Shown here: positions 18,733-27,283 of the stretch, piece by piece
How the letters are laid out: the number at the start of each line of letters is the position of its first letter
Numbering within the stretch: position 1 is the stretch's first letter
Assembly (NCBI RefSeq): GCF_001687665.2
Contig: NZ_CP016543.2
Coordinates: 2,542,001 to 2,606,000 of the forward strand
Direction of reading: 5' to 3'
Source of the DNA: Planococcus donghaensis
GTDB lineage: Bacteria; Bacillota; Bacilli; Bacillales_A; Planococcaceae
DNA: 64,000 bases
Notes under the pieces: model-generated
Databases searched by the model: none
The model's input: only the letters and a program-made list of their open reading frames with translations
What the model was told of the DNA's origin: nothing
Translations under genes and position numbers: made by a program

Positions 18733-19429
18733 CTGCGTTTCCGTAATATTGATAATAGTAACTATCTTTCGCTAATTCGTAGTTATTTAACACGGCACCA
18801 ATCAAGCGGCTATTTGAAGATTCAATGGCTTCTTTTGCTTTTAACGCCATGTCTTTCTCCGTATTACCCGAGCTGACTACCAGTATTGTACCTTCACATT
18901 TGTTCGCCAAGATTTGTCCATCTGTTACCGACAAAACCGGTGGCGCATCGAAAATGATTAAGTCATACATATTTTTCAGTTGTTCGATTAATGTAGTCAT
19001 TGCTCGTGATGCTAACAACTCTGCCGGATTTGGCGGAATCGGTCCACATGTCATTAAATCTAAACGATCAACGGCTGTTGGACGAATAACTTCTTGAATA
19101 GAGCTTTGACGTGTTAGGACACTCGATAAACCGATGGTATTCCCCATACGGAATGTATAATGAGTTGTTGGTTTACGCATATCACCATCAACTAATAAGA
19201 CTTTCTTACCTTCTTGCGCAAATACTACGGCTAAGTTTGCTGAAGTCGTAGATTTTCCTTCTGATGGTGCAGCAGATGTAACAACTATTGTGCGGATTTC
19301 TGCGTCTGGTGATGAGAAATTGATATTTGTACGCAATGTACGGAATTGCTCGGACACAAACGAGCGAGGTGTTGTAAATGCAATGAGTTTACGTGCAGTT
19401 TCCTGCAGGACTTTTTTCTTTCTAGCCAT
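18728..19429 (-). CDS. CpsD/YwqD-type bacterial tyrosine kinase
   Basis: The 233-residue BY-kinase autophosphorylates on a C-terminal tyrosine cluster and controls polymer export with its membrane activator. Walker A lies at 53-61 (AAPSEGKST), Walker A' at 77-85 (VLLVDGDMR) and Walker B at 156-165 (DLIIFDAPPV). The tail DSYYYQYYGNAE at 222-233 holds five tyrosines. The start lies 4 bp after the stop of its activator gene, so the two are translated together. It is a stand-alone cytoplasmic kinase, the arrangement usual in Firmicutes. Confidence 0.95.
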   Translation of the reverse strand: MARKKKVLQETARKLIAFTTPRSFVSEQFRTLRTNINFSSPDAEIRTIVVTSAAPSEGKSTTSANLAVVFAQEGKKVLLVDGDMRKPTTHYTFRMGNTIGLSSVLTRQSSIQEVIRPTAVDRLDLMTCGPIPPNPAELLASRAMTTLIEQLKNMYDLIIFDAPPVLSVTDGQILANKCEGTILVVSSGNTEKDMALKAKEAIESSNSRLIGAVLNNYELAKDSYYYQYYGNAE

Positions 19430-19433
19430 TGCG

Positions 19434-20156
19434 TTATCCCGCCCTTCTCTTCGATGATGTAGTTTGTTCTAGTTTGGCTTCTTCTTTAATAGGAGAAATA
19501 ACACCTAGTAAAGGAATGTCCAATATTTCTTCGATATCTTGTTGGTCTTTAATCGATGTATCTAAGTACTCGAGTAAGAACGCAATCCCCACTCCAAGCA
19601 TCATTCCAATTACAGCGGCAATTGCCATATTTAACATCGGGTTAGGCGCTACCGGTGACGGATTTTCTTTTAATACAGCTGGAGACAAAATTGATACATT
19701 GTCTACATTCATCAATTCTTGAATCTCGCCTTCAAATACTTTCGCAGTTGTGTTGGCGATGTCTACTGCTAGTGCCGGGTTTTCATCTTGTACTGTGATG
19801 TCTACTACTTGAGAATTTTGAGCAGTAGCTACCGTAATCTTACTGTTAAGTTGTTCTACAGACATATCAAGATCAAGCTGACTTGAAACTTCATCTAATA
19901 TAGCAGGACTTTTAATAATAACTGAATATGTATTGATCAATTGAAGATCGGTTTGAATGTTTTGGTTCGTTAATTGGGCAGCTTCCGATTGTTCTTGGTT
20001 AACCAAGATTTGTGTAGAAGTCTGATACATTGGTGTCAGGACTAAGAAAGATACTACGCCTGCAATGGTAATAGCTAAAATTGTCATAAGTGCGATTAAC
20101 CCGGCCCGTTTTTTCAGGGTCTTAAAAAGGTCTTGTAAACTGATGGTTTCTTCCAT
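19434..20156 (-). CDS. YveK/CapA-type chain-length and kinase activator protein
   Basis: The 240-residue Wzz-type membrane protein has a first membrane helix near 17-38 (LIALMTILAITIAGVVSFLVL) and a second near 173-197. An extracytoplasmic domain lies between them, and a short cytoplasmic tail would bind the kinase. It sets chain length and activates the tyrosine kinase. The N-terminal EETISLQDLFKTLKKR is typical. AAAGGAGAT precedes the ATG. It is the first gene of the EPS operon. Confidence 0.93.
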   Translation of the reverse strand: MEETISLQDLFKTLKKRAGLIALMTILAITIAGVVSFLVLTPMYQTSTQILVNQEQSEAAQLTNQNIQTDLQLINTYSVIIKSPAILDEVSSQLDLDMSVEQLNSKITVATAQNSQVVDITVQDENPALAVDIANTTAKVFEGEIQELMNVDNVSILSPAVLKENPSPVAPNPMLNMAIAAVIGMMLGVGIAFLLEYLDTSIKDQQDIEEILDIPLLGVISPIKEEAKLEQTTSSKRRAG

Positions 20157-20213
20157 TTAGTGATTATCTCCTTTTATTTCATATTCTTATCATTTTTGAT
20201 CCATAAACAACAT

Positions 20214-20241
20214 AAAATAGTATAGCATAGGAAAGAGTCAA
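20214..20241 (-). promoter_or_regulatory. Candidate sigma-A promoter of the EPS operon
   Basis: On the minus strand, TTGACT (20236-20241) and TATTTT (20214-20219) are 16 bases apart. An overlapping TGCTATACT would be an extended -10 box. It lies about 60 bases upstream of the first EPS gene. The two -10 choices cannot be separated by eye. Confidence 0.4.
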
Positions 20242-20336
20242 AAGAACTTCCAATTTTAAAAAGTTTAGTAGGCTATTAGGATGATTTATGCTATCTTTAT
20301 TTGTAAGTATAGGTGATTTTTGAAAGGGGTAAGTTG

Positions 20337-21122
20337 ATGAATTTGTATAAAATTGGAGCTGTCCTAGCTGTTATTATTTGTGTTATTGCCCTAGTTTTTA
20401 GCTATTTAACGTGGCAGGACAAGCTCGAAAATGTGTTAGCCCCAGCGGAAGCTGTAAGCGCTAAGAGTGATGATCAGAAAAAGGATAAACCAAAAGAGGT
20501 AAAAAGTGACAAAGGTGTGAACATCGATGATTTTATCTCGAATATGGATACGAAAGTACAAGATTTGTTTATCGAGAGAAACGAAAATGGTGAGAGTTTG
20601 AAAATGCTAATTGCAGGTTCTGCAGCTTTAGAATCGGGTGACCCTGGGTACGCAGAACGTTTAGAAGCCTCATTAGAAGAAGCGTATGCTGACTTTATCG
20701 AAATAGACATTCTTCCTATAGAAGGTACTTCTGAATCCTTACTTGATGTGGATCTTTCTTCAGGTTATGACTTAGTCCTTCTTGAGCCAATGACGTTGAT
20801 GAACAATGGTATTGTGGCGATTGAACAAGAACGGGAGCATATTAACGAGTTTGAAGCTAAACTGACTGAAGAAGTAGAAGATGCAGTAGTGGTTCTCCAT
20901 CCTTCTCAACCGATATACGGCGCTGGTTATTATTTAGCACAAATCGCTGCTCTTAAAGAGTTTGCACAAATGTATGATTATGCTTATATTAATCATTGGA
21001 GCTCTTGGCCAGATACGGACAATGAGGTCTTAAGAGATCATTTAACGGAAGATGGTCTTCCAAACAGCAAAGGCGCAGAATTATGGGCAGAAGAACTAGA
21101 AGCGTATTTTATCGCTAACTAA
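20337..21122 (+). CDS. Degenerate SGNH-hydrolase-like membrane-anchored protein
   Basis: The ATG at 20337 follows GAAAGGGG and gives a 261-residue product. A membrane anchor spans about residues 4-24, then a charged linker, then an SGNH-like domain. MLIAGSAALESGD stands where the catalytic serine block normally is, and LTEDGLPNSKGAELWA matches the final block except that the DxxH histidine appears missing. It may bind or modify cell-wall glycans rather than hydrolyse. It is divergent from the EPS operon and 15 bp upstream of the LCP gene, so a joint role in polymer attachment is likely. SGNH membership is moderately supported. Confidence 0.7.
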   Translation: MNLYKIGAVLAVIICVIALVFSYLTWQDKLENVLAPAEAVSAKSDDQKKDKPKEVKSDKGVNIDDFISNMDTKVQDLFIERNENGESLKMLIAGSAALESGDPGYAERLEASLEEAYADFIEIDILPIEGTSESLLDVDLSSGYDLVLLEPMTLMNNGIVAIEQEREHINEFEAKLTEEVEDAVVVLHPSQPIYGAGYYLAQIAALKEFAQMYDYAYINHWSSWPDTDNEVLRDHLTEDGLPNSKGAELWAEELEAYFIAN

Positions 21123-21137
21123 AAGGAGAATCCTCTA

Positions 21138-22061
21138 ATGGGCAGAAAAGACAAGAAACTTAAAAAGAAGAAATGGCCTTGGATTCTTGGAATACTCGGA
21201 GTCATCGTGATTGGTCTAGGAGTTTACTTATTTACGATTTATAACAGCTTTACAAATACATTAGATGAAATTCACGAACCGATCGAACGTGAAGTATCAG
21301 AGAAACGGACGATTGATCAGGAAGTAGTTTTGAGTGAACAAGATCCGTTTTCAGTATTGTTGCTTGGTGTTGATGAGCGCGAAGATGATCGTGGGCGTTC
21401 CGATACAATGGTTGTTATGACGGTTAACCCGGCTGACGAATCAACGAAGATGGTATCGATTCCTCGTGATACGTATACGGAGATTGTTGGACGCGGTACG
21501 ACAGACAAGATTAACCATGCTTATGCATTTGGCGGTATTGAAATGTCGATGGCGACGGTTGAAAACTTATTGGATATTCCAATTGACTATGTGTTGCAAG
21601 TGAACATGGAAGGCTTCCAAGATATTGTTGATGCTGTTGGCGGCGTTGAAGTGAATAACTCGTTAGCATTTGATGAGTTTAAAGAAGGCACGATTGAATT
21701 AGACGGTGATGACGCGTTAGCGTATGTACGTATGCGTAAACAAGATCCTGAAGGTGACTTTGGTCGTCAAAAACGCCAGAAGCAAGTAATCCAAGGGATT
21801 ATGAAAAAAGGTGCGTCGGTTAATAGTTTGTTGAATTATAAAGATATTTTCAACGCACTTGGTGATAACGTCCGGACGAATATGACGTTTGATGAGATGA
21901 TGGATGTGCAGTCGAATTACCGTGATGCGATTGGTACGGTTGATCAGGTGATGGTTGAGGATGGTACTGGCGAGACGATTAACGGAATTTGGTATTATAT
22001 GATGAATGATGCGGAATTGGCGGAGATTCAGTCGACGTTGAAGACGCATTTGAATATGTAG
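21138..22061 (+). CDS. LytR-CpsA-Psr (LCP) family cell-wall polymer ligase
   Basis: LCP enzymes transfer undecaprenyl-linked polymers onto peptidoglycan outside the cell. The 307-residue protein has a lysine-rich cytoplasmic start, one membrane helix at about 13-34 and a catalytic domain with LLLGVDEREDDRGRSDTMVV, SIPRDTYTEI, TDKINHAYAFGG and YVRMRKQDPEGDFGRQKRQ. The conserved arginines and aspartates that hold the pyrophosphate are present. AAAAGGAG lies upstream. The terminator at 22069-22098 ends the transcript. Its place beside the EPS operon suggests it anchors that polymer, though LCP proteins can have overlapping substrates. Confidence 0.93.
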   Translation: MGRKDKKLKKKKWPWILGILGVIVIGLGVYLFTIYNSFTNTLDEIHEPIEREVSEKRTIDQEVVLSEQDPFSVLLLGVDEREDDRGRSDTMVVMTVNPADESTKMVSIPRDTYTEIVGRGTTDKINHAYAFGGIEMSMATVENLLDIPIDYVLQVNMEGFQDIVDAVGGVEVNNSLAFDEFKEGTIELDGDDALAYVRMRKQDPEGDFGRQKRQKQVIQGIMKKGASVNSLLNYKDIFNALGDNVRTNMTFDEMMDVQSNYRDAIGTVDQVMVEDGTGETINGIWYYMMNDAELAEIQSTLKTHLNM

Positions 22062-22068
22062 GATGGAG

Positions 22069-22098
22069 AGCATGGCCCGGGAGGGTTGTGCTTTTTTG
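22069..22098 (+). terminator. Intrinsic terminator after the LCP gene
   Basis: AGCATGGCCC (22069-22078) pairs with GGGTTGTGCT (22083-22092) through a GGGA loop, with three G-U pairs, and runs into TTTTTTG. It begins 7 bases after the stop codon. Confidence 0.8.
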
Positions 22099-22124
22099 TT
22101 TGTTTACGATTTGTGGGTTTTGGA

Positions 22125-22214
22125 GTCGCTTCGCTCGCTTTGGGCGTGGCTTTCGCAATAAGCCGAGAAGAGCACTCGTCTCATTGCTTCGCCTAGCCCC
22201 TGGCGCTCCTCAGC
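22125..22214 (+). repeat. ~90-bp intergenic repeat, copy 1
   Basis: This copy contains the shared segments CGCTCGCTTTGGGC, CTTTCGCAATAAGCCGAGAAG, CACTCGTCT and GGCGCTCCTC. AGCCGAG and CTCNGCT near the ends can pair. Seven full copies are found in this window, in both orientations, all between genes. Confidence 0.8.
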
Positions 22215-22281
22215 TTTTGTTGGGGGCTAGATAGTTAGCAAGCTTATTCTTTTTGTGAGTAGTAATTGTGGGATTCTGGAG

Positions 22282-22370
22282 GTGCTTCGTTCGCTTTGGG
22301 CATGGCTTTCGCACTGAGCCGCGAAGAGCACTCGTCTCATTGCTTCGCCTAGCCCTTGGCGCTCCTCAGC
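22282..22370 (+). repeat. ~90-bp intergenic repeat, copy 2
   Basis: It repeats copy 1 at a distance of 157 bp with scattered substitutions (for example CGTTCGCTTTGGGCATGGC). The spacer between the two copies is also partly shared (a tract ending in a G-rich stretch), so the pair probably arose by tandem duplication. Confidence 0.8.
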
Positions 22371-22505
22371 TTGGGGTTTGGGGAGCAAGAATGCTTTTCT
22401 TTTTTGAGGATAGATAGATGAATGAGTGGTTCTGGATCGCTCGGTACACCTTCGCTGGAGTGATTTCCCTACTTATAGAGGAGCTTTTACCAGCTATTCT
22501 TGTAG

Positions 22506-22633
22506 TTATATGGGAAGTTTTTTTGCTTTTACATGAAATTTCATTACTCTTACGTGAATTTTTGAAGTCTTTACATGAACTTTTTTATTCTTTACCCGAA
22601 CTTTTCGCGCTCTTACATGGATTTGTTATCACA
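22506..22633 (+). repeat. 21-bp periodic array, six units, without flanking hairpins
   Basis: TTACATGAACTTTT-like units start at 22506, 22529, 22550, 22571, 22592 and 22613, that is at 21-bp spacing after the first. The hairpins that bracket the other three arrays are not seen here. Confidence 0.75.
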
Positions 22634-22687
22634 CCGTGTATTAAGGTCAACTCCCCTTATGAGTGGCTAGTTATAAAAGAGACACCT

Positions 22688-22814
22688 AGAAGAAAGAGCG
22701 TAAGACGGCGACTCCAGCGGGAACAGCACGGACCGGAGCCACTGGACTGAGCAAAGCGAGGGAAGCGGCAGAGGTCGTGCCCGCGGAAAGCGTCCGTCTG
22801 AAGTGTTTTCTTCT
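22688..22814. repeat. GC-rich hairpin element, copy 1 (AGACGG ends)
   Basis: AGACGG (22703-22708) pairs with CCGTCT (22794-22799). Inside are the family cores CGACTCC and CCGCGGAAAGCG. AGAAGAAA (22688-22695) and TTTCTTCT (22807-22814) extend the stem outward. Confidence 0.75.
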
Positions 22815-22926
22815 TGCTCCCCTGCTCCTGTCGCGCCAGTTGCATGACCCGCATCCTGCGGGCCTAAAGCGTCCGAATGTAGCGATTTCTTCGTTCTTAA
22901 CCTCCCCTCTTATTTTCAACCAAACA

Positions 22927-22960
22927 AAAAACCTACTCTAAAGTTCCATGAGCAGGTTTA
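22927..22960 (-). terminator. Intrinsic terminator of the small unknown gene
   Basis: On the minus strand AAACCTGCTC pairs with GAGTAGGTTT (one mismatch), followed by TTTTTG. It lies just after the stop of the gene at 22972. Confidence 0.65.
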
Positions 22961-22971
22961 ATCGATTTATT

Positions 22972-23211
22972 TTATTGAATGAGTTCGCGTCTGGAGAGGG
23001 AGATGATTTTTTTTTTGCAGTTTGCGAATTTCAGTCTTTTTAAGTCGTAGAGGTTCACAAAGTAAATGAATGCTTGTCTCGGAATACCAAGCTTCTTGGC
23101 ACTAACCGATGGTCCTAGATCCTCTTTGACGTAGAGGTCTTTTATCACTTCTACTATGGCTTTGTTATGGTGTTTTTCTAATTTTTCTTTATAAGAGTTA
23201 TACTCTGCCAT
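22972..23211 (-). CDS. Small protein of unknown function, helix-turn-helix-like
   Basis: This frame encodes 79 residues, basic and mostly helical in character. The middle part, SVSAKKLGIPRQAFIYFVNLY, reads like a helix-turn-helix (an Ala-x-x-Leu-Gly-Ile-Pro turn as in MerR or phage-type regulators). No other domain is visible. A terminator follows immediately, which supports its being a real transcript. It stands alone between a repeat-rich spacer and the glycosyltransferase gene at 23409, on the same strand as the latter. DNA binding is a guess from one segment. Confidence 0.55.
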   Translation of the reverse strand: MAEYNSYKEKLEKHHNKAIVEVIKDLYVKEDLGPSVSAKKLGIPRQAFIYFVNLYDLKRLKFANCKKKIISLSRRELIQ

Positions 23212-23408
23212 AAACCATTCATCTCACTTTCAATTGTATTTTATAGGTCTCGTGCATCGCTCGTTTTTAGTTATTTCCAGTATAATACTTTTGTATAAAG
23301 AATACTAGTCAAATTGACACATTCATTTAGGTATTTTTCTGGCAAATCGATCCCTTTATATCATCATTAGACTTACACAAATGCTTACTAGGCATTTAAA
23401 ACTAGTTC

Positions 23409-24569
23409 TTAATGTAAACGAAACGAGAATTTATTGAATTCTGCTTCTTTGATGAAGTTTTCCATCACGTGATTGCTTTCGAATTCGTTCGCTTTTACGC
23501 GCTCTCTTTTAGAAATTCGGTTGTATTCTTCTTTGCTCGATAACAGCTTCATAATTTGTTCTTCGACGCTGAACAATTCGCTCGTTTCTGAGGAAGAATC
23601 TCCGCTTTCATATGGTGGCAATTGGTGAAGAAAACCTTCCGTTAATCCGAAACGGTCGTTTACTTTTCCGACAATTCCTGGAATGCCACAACCCGCAGCT
23701 TCGATCAACGGTACACCCATGCCGACAAAACAAAACGTGTTTTGCAATGCTTCTTTTTTGTCGCTCGGTTTAAACTTCCCGTGCATAAAGATGTGATTAC
23801 GCGCCGGAGACTTGGCAATTTTTTTACGTAAGCTGTCTTCCCCTTGACCTGTTCCGTAAATGTGATACGTAAATTCCGGATCGATTTGGATGAGTCGCTC
23901 CATAATGTCGATCATGTAATAGTTATACGTACGGAAGCGAGCCAATTGGCCGATTGAGACGATGCGACGTGATTCAGCATTGCCCAGCGGATTCATCGCG
24001 GTACAAAAATCCAGTGGCAATGGGAAGATCGCATTTTCTAATGGTTGCCCAATCGCATTTTCCGTTCTTTCTTTAATAGAAGGATTCATGAACATTAATT
24101 TTTGTGCGAATTTCGGGTCGATCAATTTCAATGCTTTAACTGCTCCACCTATGCCTTTTTGTGCATAGCTGTCTGGAGAGTAAACACCCGACATGCGTTT
24201 TCTAGCAGGCAATAAGTAAGACAATAAGAACGACATTGGCCCAAATGAGTACACTAGATCGAATTTTTCATCTAGTCGTTTACTCAACATTTTAGTCGCA
24301 AGCCACACGTTAATTGTTGGGTCGCTCGTGTCTTCGTCTACGACAACTGTTACACCTTCAAGCGATTCTACTTCACGCAATAACGGTCCCCCGCTACTGT
24401 ACAAGAACAATGTGACTTGATAGCCACGCGCGCTAAACCATTTCACCATTTTCACCACCAGCATTTCGATGCCGCCTGGCTTCATGTTTTTATGAATAAG
24501 TGCAATCGATTTGATCGACCCTTTTGGTTTTTCAAAATCGAAAAATTGAGCATTATTGAATGTGTTCAT
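23409..24569 (-). CDS. Glycosyltransferase family 4
   Basis: The 386-residue protein has a GT-B layout. The first half contains ALIHKNMKPGGIEMLVVKMV, with the GG-x-E segment common in GT4 enzymes. The second half has VSIGQLARFRTYNYYMI, FHMHG-like sequence and VPLIEAAGCGIPGIVG. The usual E-x7-E is weak here because the first glutamate is replaced (MGVPLIEAAG), so donor binding may differ. GAGGTGG precedes the ATG. It is 31 bp downstream of an epimerase gene on the same strand, with which it probably forms a two-gene operon outside the main EPS locus. Confidence 0.8.
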   Translation of the reverse strand: MNTFNNAQFFDFEKPKGSIKSIALIHKNMKPGGIEMLVVKMVKWFSARGYQVTLFLYSSGGPLLREVESLEGVTVVVDEDTSDPTINVWLATKMLSKRLDEKFDLVYSFGPMSFLLSYLLPARKRMSGVYSPDSYAQKGIGGAVKALKLIDPKFAQKLMFMNPSIKERTENAIGQPLENAIFPLPLDFCTAMNPLGNAESRRIVSIGQLARFRTYNYYMIDIMERLIQIDPEFTYHIYGTGQGEDSLRKKIAKSPARNHIFMHGKFKPSDKKEALQNTFCFVGMGVPLIEAAGCGIPGIVGKVNDRFGLTEGFLHQLPPYESGDSSSETSELFSVEEQIMKLLSSKEEYNRISKRERVKANEFESNHVMENFIKEAEFNKFSFRLH

Positions 24570-24600
24570 ACTTCCACCTCATCTACTGTTTTATCTTCTA

Positions 24601-25569
24601 CTATTTATTTAAAAAATCCTTCGTTTTGTTTTTATTGGAGTACCAATTAAACGTAATGCGCAACCCTTTTTCAAACGGAGTAAATGGCGTGATCCCAGGC
24701 AATTTTTGATGTGCCGTTTTCTCTGGTGAGTATGCGCTAGTTTCTATGTTGTTGTGTTTTTGATGTGAATAATTTCCCGGGAAATGAGCTCCCATCAAGG
24801 ATGTGATGCACCAAGCAAGTTCTCGGTCTCCCATACGTGCGTTATAGCCAATTTCGTAACGGCCTCCGGCATCTCCTAAGTGAAACACTGTATCAATCGC
24901 TTCGCACAAGTCGCTAACAAACAACCAATTGCGGACGTTTTCAGCTGACTCTTCAAACACTCCAAGTTTTCCTTTTAGCGCTTGTCCGATAAAAGCCGGA
25001 ATCAATTCTTCCTCTTTTTGCATCGGACCAAAAACTTCTGGGCTAGCTGTCGTAATGACGTTTAATCCCGTTTGTTTATGAAACTCACTAATCATGGCAT
25101 CCGCTCTTTTTTTACTATCGCTGTATAAAGAAGCAGTAGATGGATTGGTAAGCGAAATGTGGTGGAAACACGATGCTGCGTATTTTTCTTTTGGCTGATG
25201 CGCTGAGTCCATCCAAGCGTTTTGTGCCGCTTGCAATAAATTCAATGTCCCAAGCACATTGGTTTGTTCGTAAAGACGAATTTCCCCAACTCGTTCCTCG
25301 CTGCGCGTTTCTGCTGCGCAATGGATAATGTCGGTTATGTCGTAAAGTTCAAATAAATGATTGATGGCGTAAGCGTTTCGGATATCCACTCGGTGAAACG
25401 AATAACGACCTGCTTGATCAGTTCCAGAAGTATTTTCTGTGATAACGGCTTCGGTATTGTAATCGATATTCACGAGTTGGTATTCCGGGTATTTGTTTAA
25501 GTAATAATGGATGAGATTAGATCCGATAAATCCGTGCCCTCCGGTAACAAGTATGGTTTTAGCGTTCAA
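24601..25569 (-). CDS. NAD-dependent sugar epimerase/dehydratase (RmlB-like SDR)
   Basis: This extended SDR of 322 residues has GGHGFIGSNL at 10-19 and DIIHCAAETRSEERV and the catalytic YSDSK, like dTDP-glucose dehydratases. Between the AAETR segment and the tyrosine there is a longer, unusual stretch with ASCFHHISLTNPSTASLYSD. The usual S-T-D-E-V-Y-G active-site segment of RmlB is not visible, so it may be a divergent epimerase. The start is TTG at 25569, with GAGAGGTG seven bases upstream. It is paired with the downstream glycosyltransferase gene, suggesting a dedicated sugar for that enzyme. Confidence 0.8.
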   Translation of the reverse strand: MNAKTILVTGGHGFIGSNLIHYYLNKYPEYQLVNIDYNTEAVITENTSGTDQAGRYSFHRVDIRNAYAINHLFELYDITDIIHCAAETRSEERVGEIRLYEQTNVLGTLNLLQAAQNAWMDSAHQPKEKYAASCFHHISLTNPSTASLYSDSKKRADAMISEFHKQTGLNVITTASPEVFGPMQKEEELIPAFIGQALKGKLGVFEESAENVRNWLFVSDLCEAIDTVFHLGDAGGRYEIGYNARMGDRELAWCITSLMGAHFPGNYSHQKHNNIETSAYSPEKTAHQKLPGITPFTPFEKGLRITFNWYSNKNKTKDFLNK

Positions 25570-25958
25570 AGCCGTTCACCTCTCTCGCATCATAGTTGAG
25601 TCCGGTGCGTTGCCAAGCACTTTCGCTTGCCTATACCAGACTTTAGTACCACTCACATTTACTATGTTATGACATTTGAGTTAAATCTAGGTTAAAAGTT
25701 TTTGTTTTCTAAATATTTAATTATTATAACCCCTAAATAGATAATTTGCATTAGAAATTTCCAAAATAGTTGGTAAATAGTCTCGTAACCCTTCAAAATA
25801 GTCAGGAATATTTAATAAAATGGAAATTAATTGATGTATTTTTACTTTTTTTAGGTTCCTATTCATTTTACTGTATCACTTTTTAGGTCTTAATGATTAC
25901 GAACTTTGGTTAAAATTTTAACTTTTTTCGATTTTTTAATTTAAATACACAAAAAAAA
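25570..25958. other. Non-coding spacer, about 390 bp
   Basis: AT-rich sequence that must contain the promoter of the epimerase/glycosyltransferase pair. No repeat element, frame or clear promoter can be picked out by eye. Confidence 0.5.
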
Positions 25959-25980
25959 CAGCCTTCTTTTTAGAAGGCTG
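25951..25980 (-). terminator. Intrinsic terminator of the acyltransferase gene
   Basis: CAGCCTTCT and AGAAGGCTG form a perfect 9-bp stem with a TTTT loop (25959-25980). On the minus strand it runs into eight Ts. It is 9 bases past the stop codon. Confidence 0.9.
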
Positions 25981-25988
25981 CTGCTTTT

Positions 25989-27014
25989 TTATGGGACTAG
26001 TCGGTTGATAACGGGTAGTTTTTGCATGAGTAAGATAATCACAAACGAAATACCAAAGATAATAATCCACACCAGCGGTACACCGACGAGTGGGTTAAAC
26101 GTAGTTTCGTTAAAGCCAAAGAGTTTGTTCAAATAATTTTGGATGAGCGGGTGAATAATGTATATGCCGAACGTTGCGGTACTTATACGTGTGATGAAGG
26201 CACTTGGTTTAATCTTGTTAGCCAAGTGTTGAAAGCCGATAAAGATGAATAACGTGATGAGTAAGTTGTTCGGTCGGTAATGTTCATAAAAGAAATCATC
26301 AAATTCTCCTACTGGCAGCCCCATGTTCAAATAGTAAGTCCCCCAGACAGTAGCAATATAGCTGAACAGCGCGAGTATCCAAAGCGTCGGAACGTATTTT
26401 TTCGGGACCGGGTAAAGAACGAGATAGGCACCAAGTAAAAAGTAGCCGATGTACGGTTCGAACAGCCCTGCCGACAACGCCACTTCGAAATCGAAGAATC
26501 TAGGTAGAAATGGCAAGAAGCTTGCGAAGACGATCCAAAACAGTAAAAAGGCTTGAAAGGTCTTCTTGTTCATATGCTGAACAAGTAGTTTCAAAAACGG
26601 TGCCATGATGTATAGGCCGGTGATGGTGTAGAGAAACCACAAATGGTAGTAGATGTCGTCGGTTAGGAATTGAACAAAGATTTCATAAGCGGTATAGGAT
26701 TCTTCCAGTTCGTATATATTGTACAGGGTGTAGACAATGCTCCAGAAGATTAACGGGATAACGACTTTAGATAAACGCTTTTTGAGAAATTCCGAAACAC
26801 TTTCTTCTTTGTCGCGCGTTAAGAGCAATGCCCCACTGAGCATGAAAAAGACGGGTACGCACCAACGCAAGCCGGCGTCAAAGATGTTGGCGAAATGCCA
26901 AATCCAGTCGTCTGTTGTGGTGTTATTGATGATTTTTGATACTACATGGATGCCAACGACGACAAATATCGATAAAGCGCGCAACCAATCCATGTAGTCG
27001 TATCTTCTGGTCAT
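25989..27014 (-). CDS. Acyltransferase family 3 membrane protein
   Basis: The 341-residue protein has about ten membrane helices and the start RRYDYMDWLRALSIFVVVGIH, with the histidine and arginine typical of acyltransferase-3 enzymes. VPVFFMLSGALLL and HLWFLYTITGLYIMAPFL are further family segments. Such proteins O-acetylate or otherwise acylate polysaccharides or lipids. No SGNH domain is fused. It is a single gene with its own terminator. It could decorate EPS or wall polymer, but the substrate is unknown. Confidence 0.88.
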   Translation of the reverse strand: MTRRYDYMDWLRALSIFVVVGIHVVSKIINNTTTDDWIWHFANIFDAGLRWCVPVFFMLSGALLLTRDKEESVSEFLKKRLSKVVIPLIFWSIVYTLYNIYELEESYTAYEIFVQFLTDDIYYHLWFLYTITGLYIMAPFLKLLVQHMNKKTFQAFLLFWIVFASFLPFLPRFFDFEVALSAGLFEPYIGYFLLGAYLVLYPVPKKYVPTLWILALFSYIATVWGTYYLNMGLPVGEFDDFFYEHYRPNNLLITLFIFIGFQHLANKIKPSAFITRISTATFGIYIIHPLIQNYLNKLFGFNETTFNPLVGVPLVWIIIFGISFVIILLMQKLPVINRLVP

Positions 27015-27283
27015 GAGGGGTGTCTCCTTTTGATATGGTTCTATTAATTTGCGTAATTCTTAAGAACAAAGATAGCTCTACGGACGGACGCTTTCTTCTT
27101 AGTTTGTTATGAATACTAATAGAATGATTGCTTAATGTTCGCTTTCTTACAGCGATATTATTTTTATTATATAGAAGAAAGATTTTAAACGAGTGAAATT
27201 TGGCGGCTGTTAGTTCCTATATTCGCTTTCTTATTTTAGCTTGTTACTGGGAATAGAACCACTACAAATTGATTGCAGTTGCG

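Larger units (their letters stand above)
22062..22971. other. Repeat-rich spacer of about 0.9 kb
   Basis: This spacer holds, in order, a terminator, two ~90-bp repeats 157 bp apart, a six-unit 21-bp array, a GC-rich hairpin element and a minus-strand terminator. A 110-codon plus-strand frame across 22418-22750 is made largely of array sequence and is not treated as a gene. Confidence 0.75.

Noticed and set aside
411..20156. Prophage or transposon carrying the EPS genes
   Set aside because: No transposase, integrase or phage gene is visible, and gene content and order are those of an ordinary Wzx/Wzy locus.
22418..22750. Coding gene with LHELF-type heptads (also 38229-38438, 43734-43919, 30052-30243)
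   Set aside because: A 21-bp period keeps frame by itself, so heptads arise automatically. The frame differs between copies, no ribosome sites precede the starts, and 19-bp steps break the frame.
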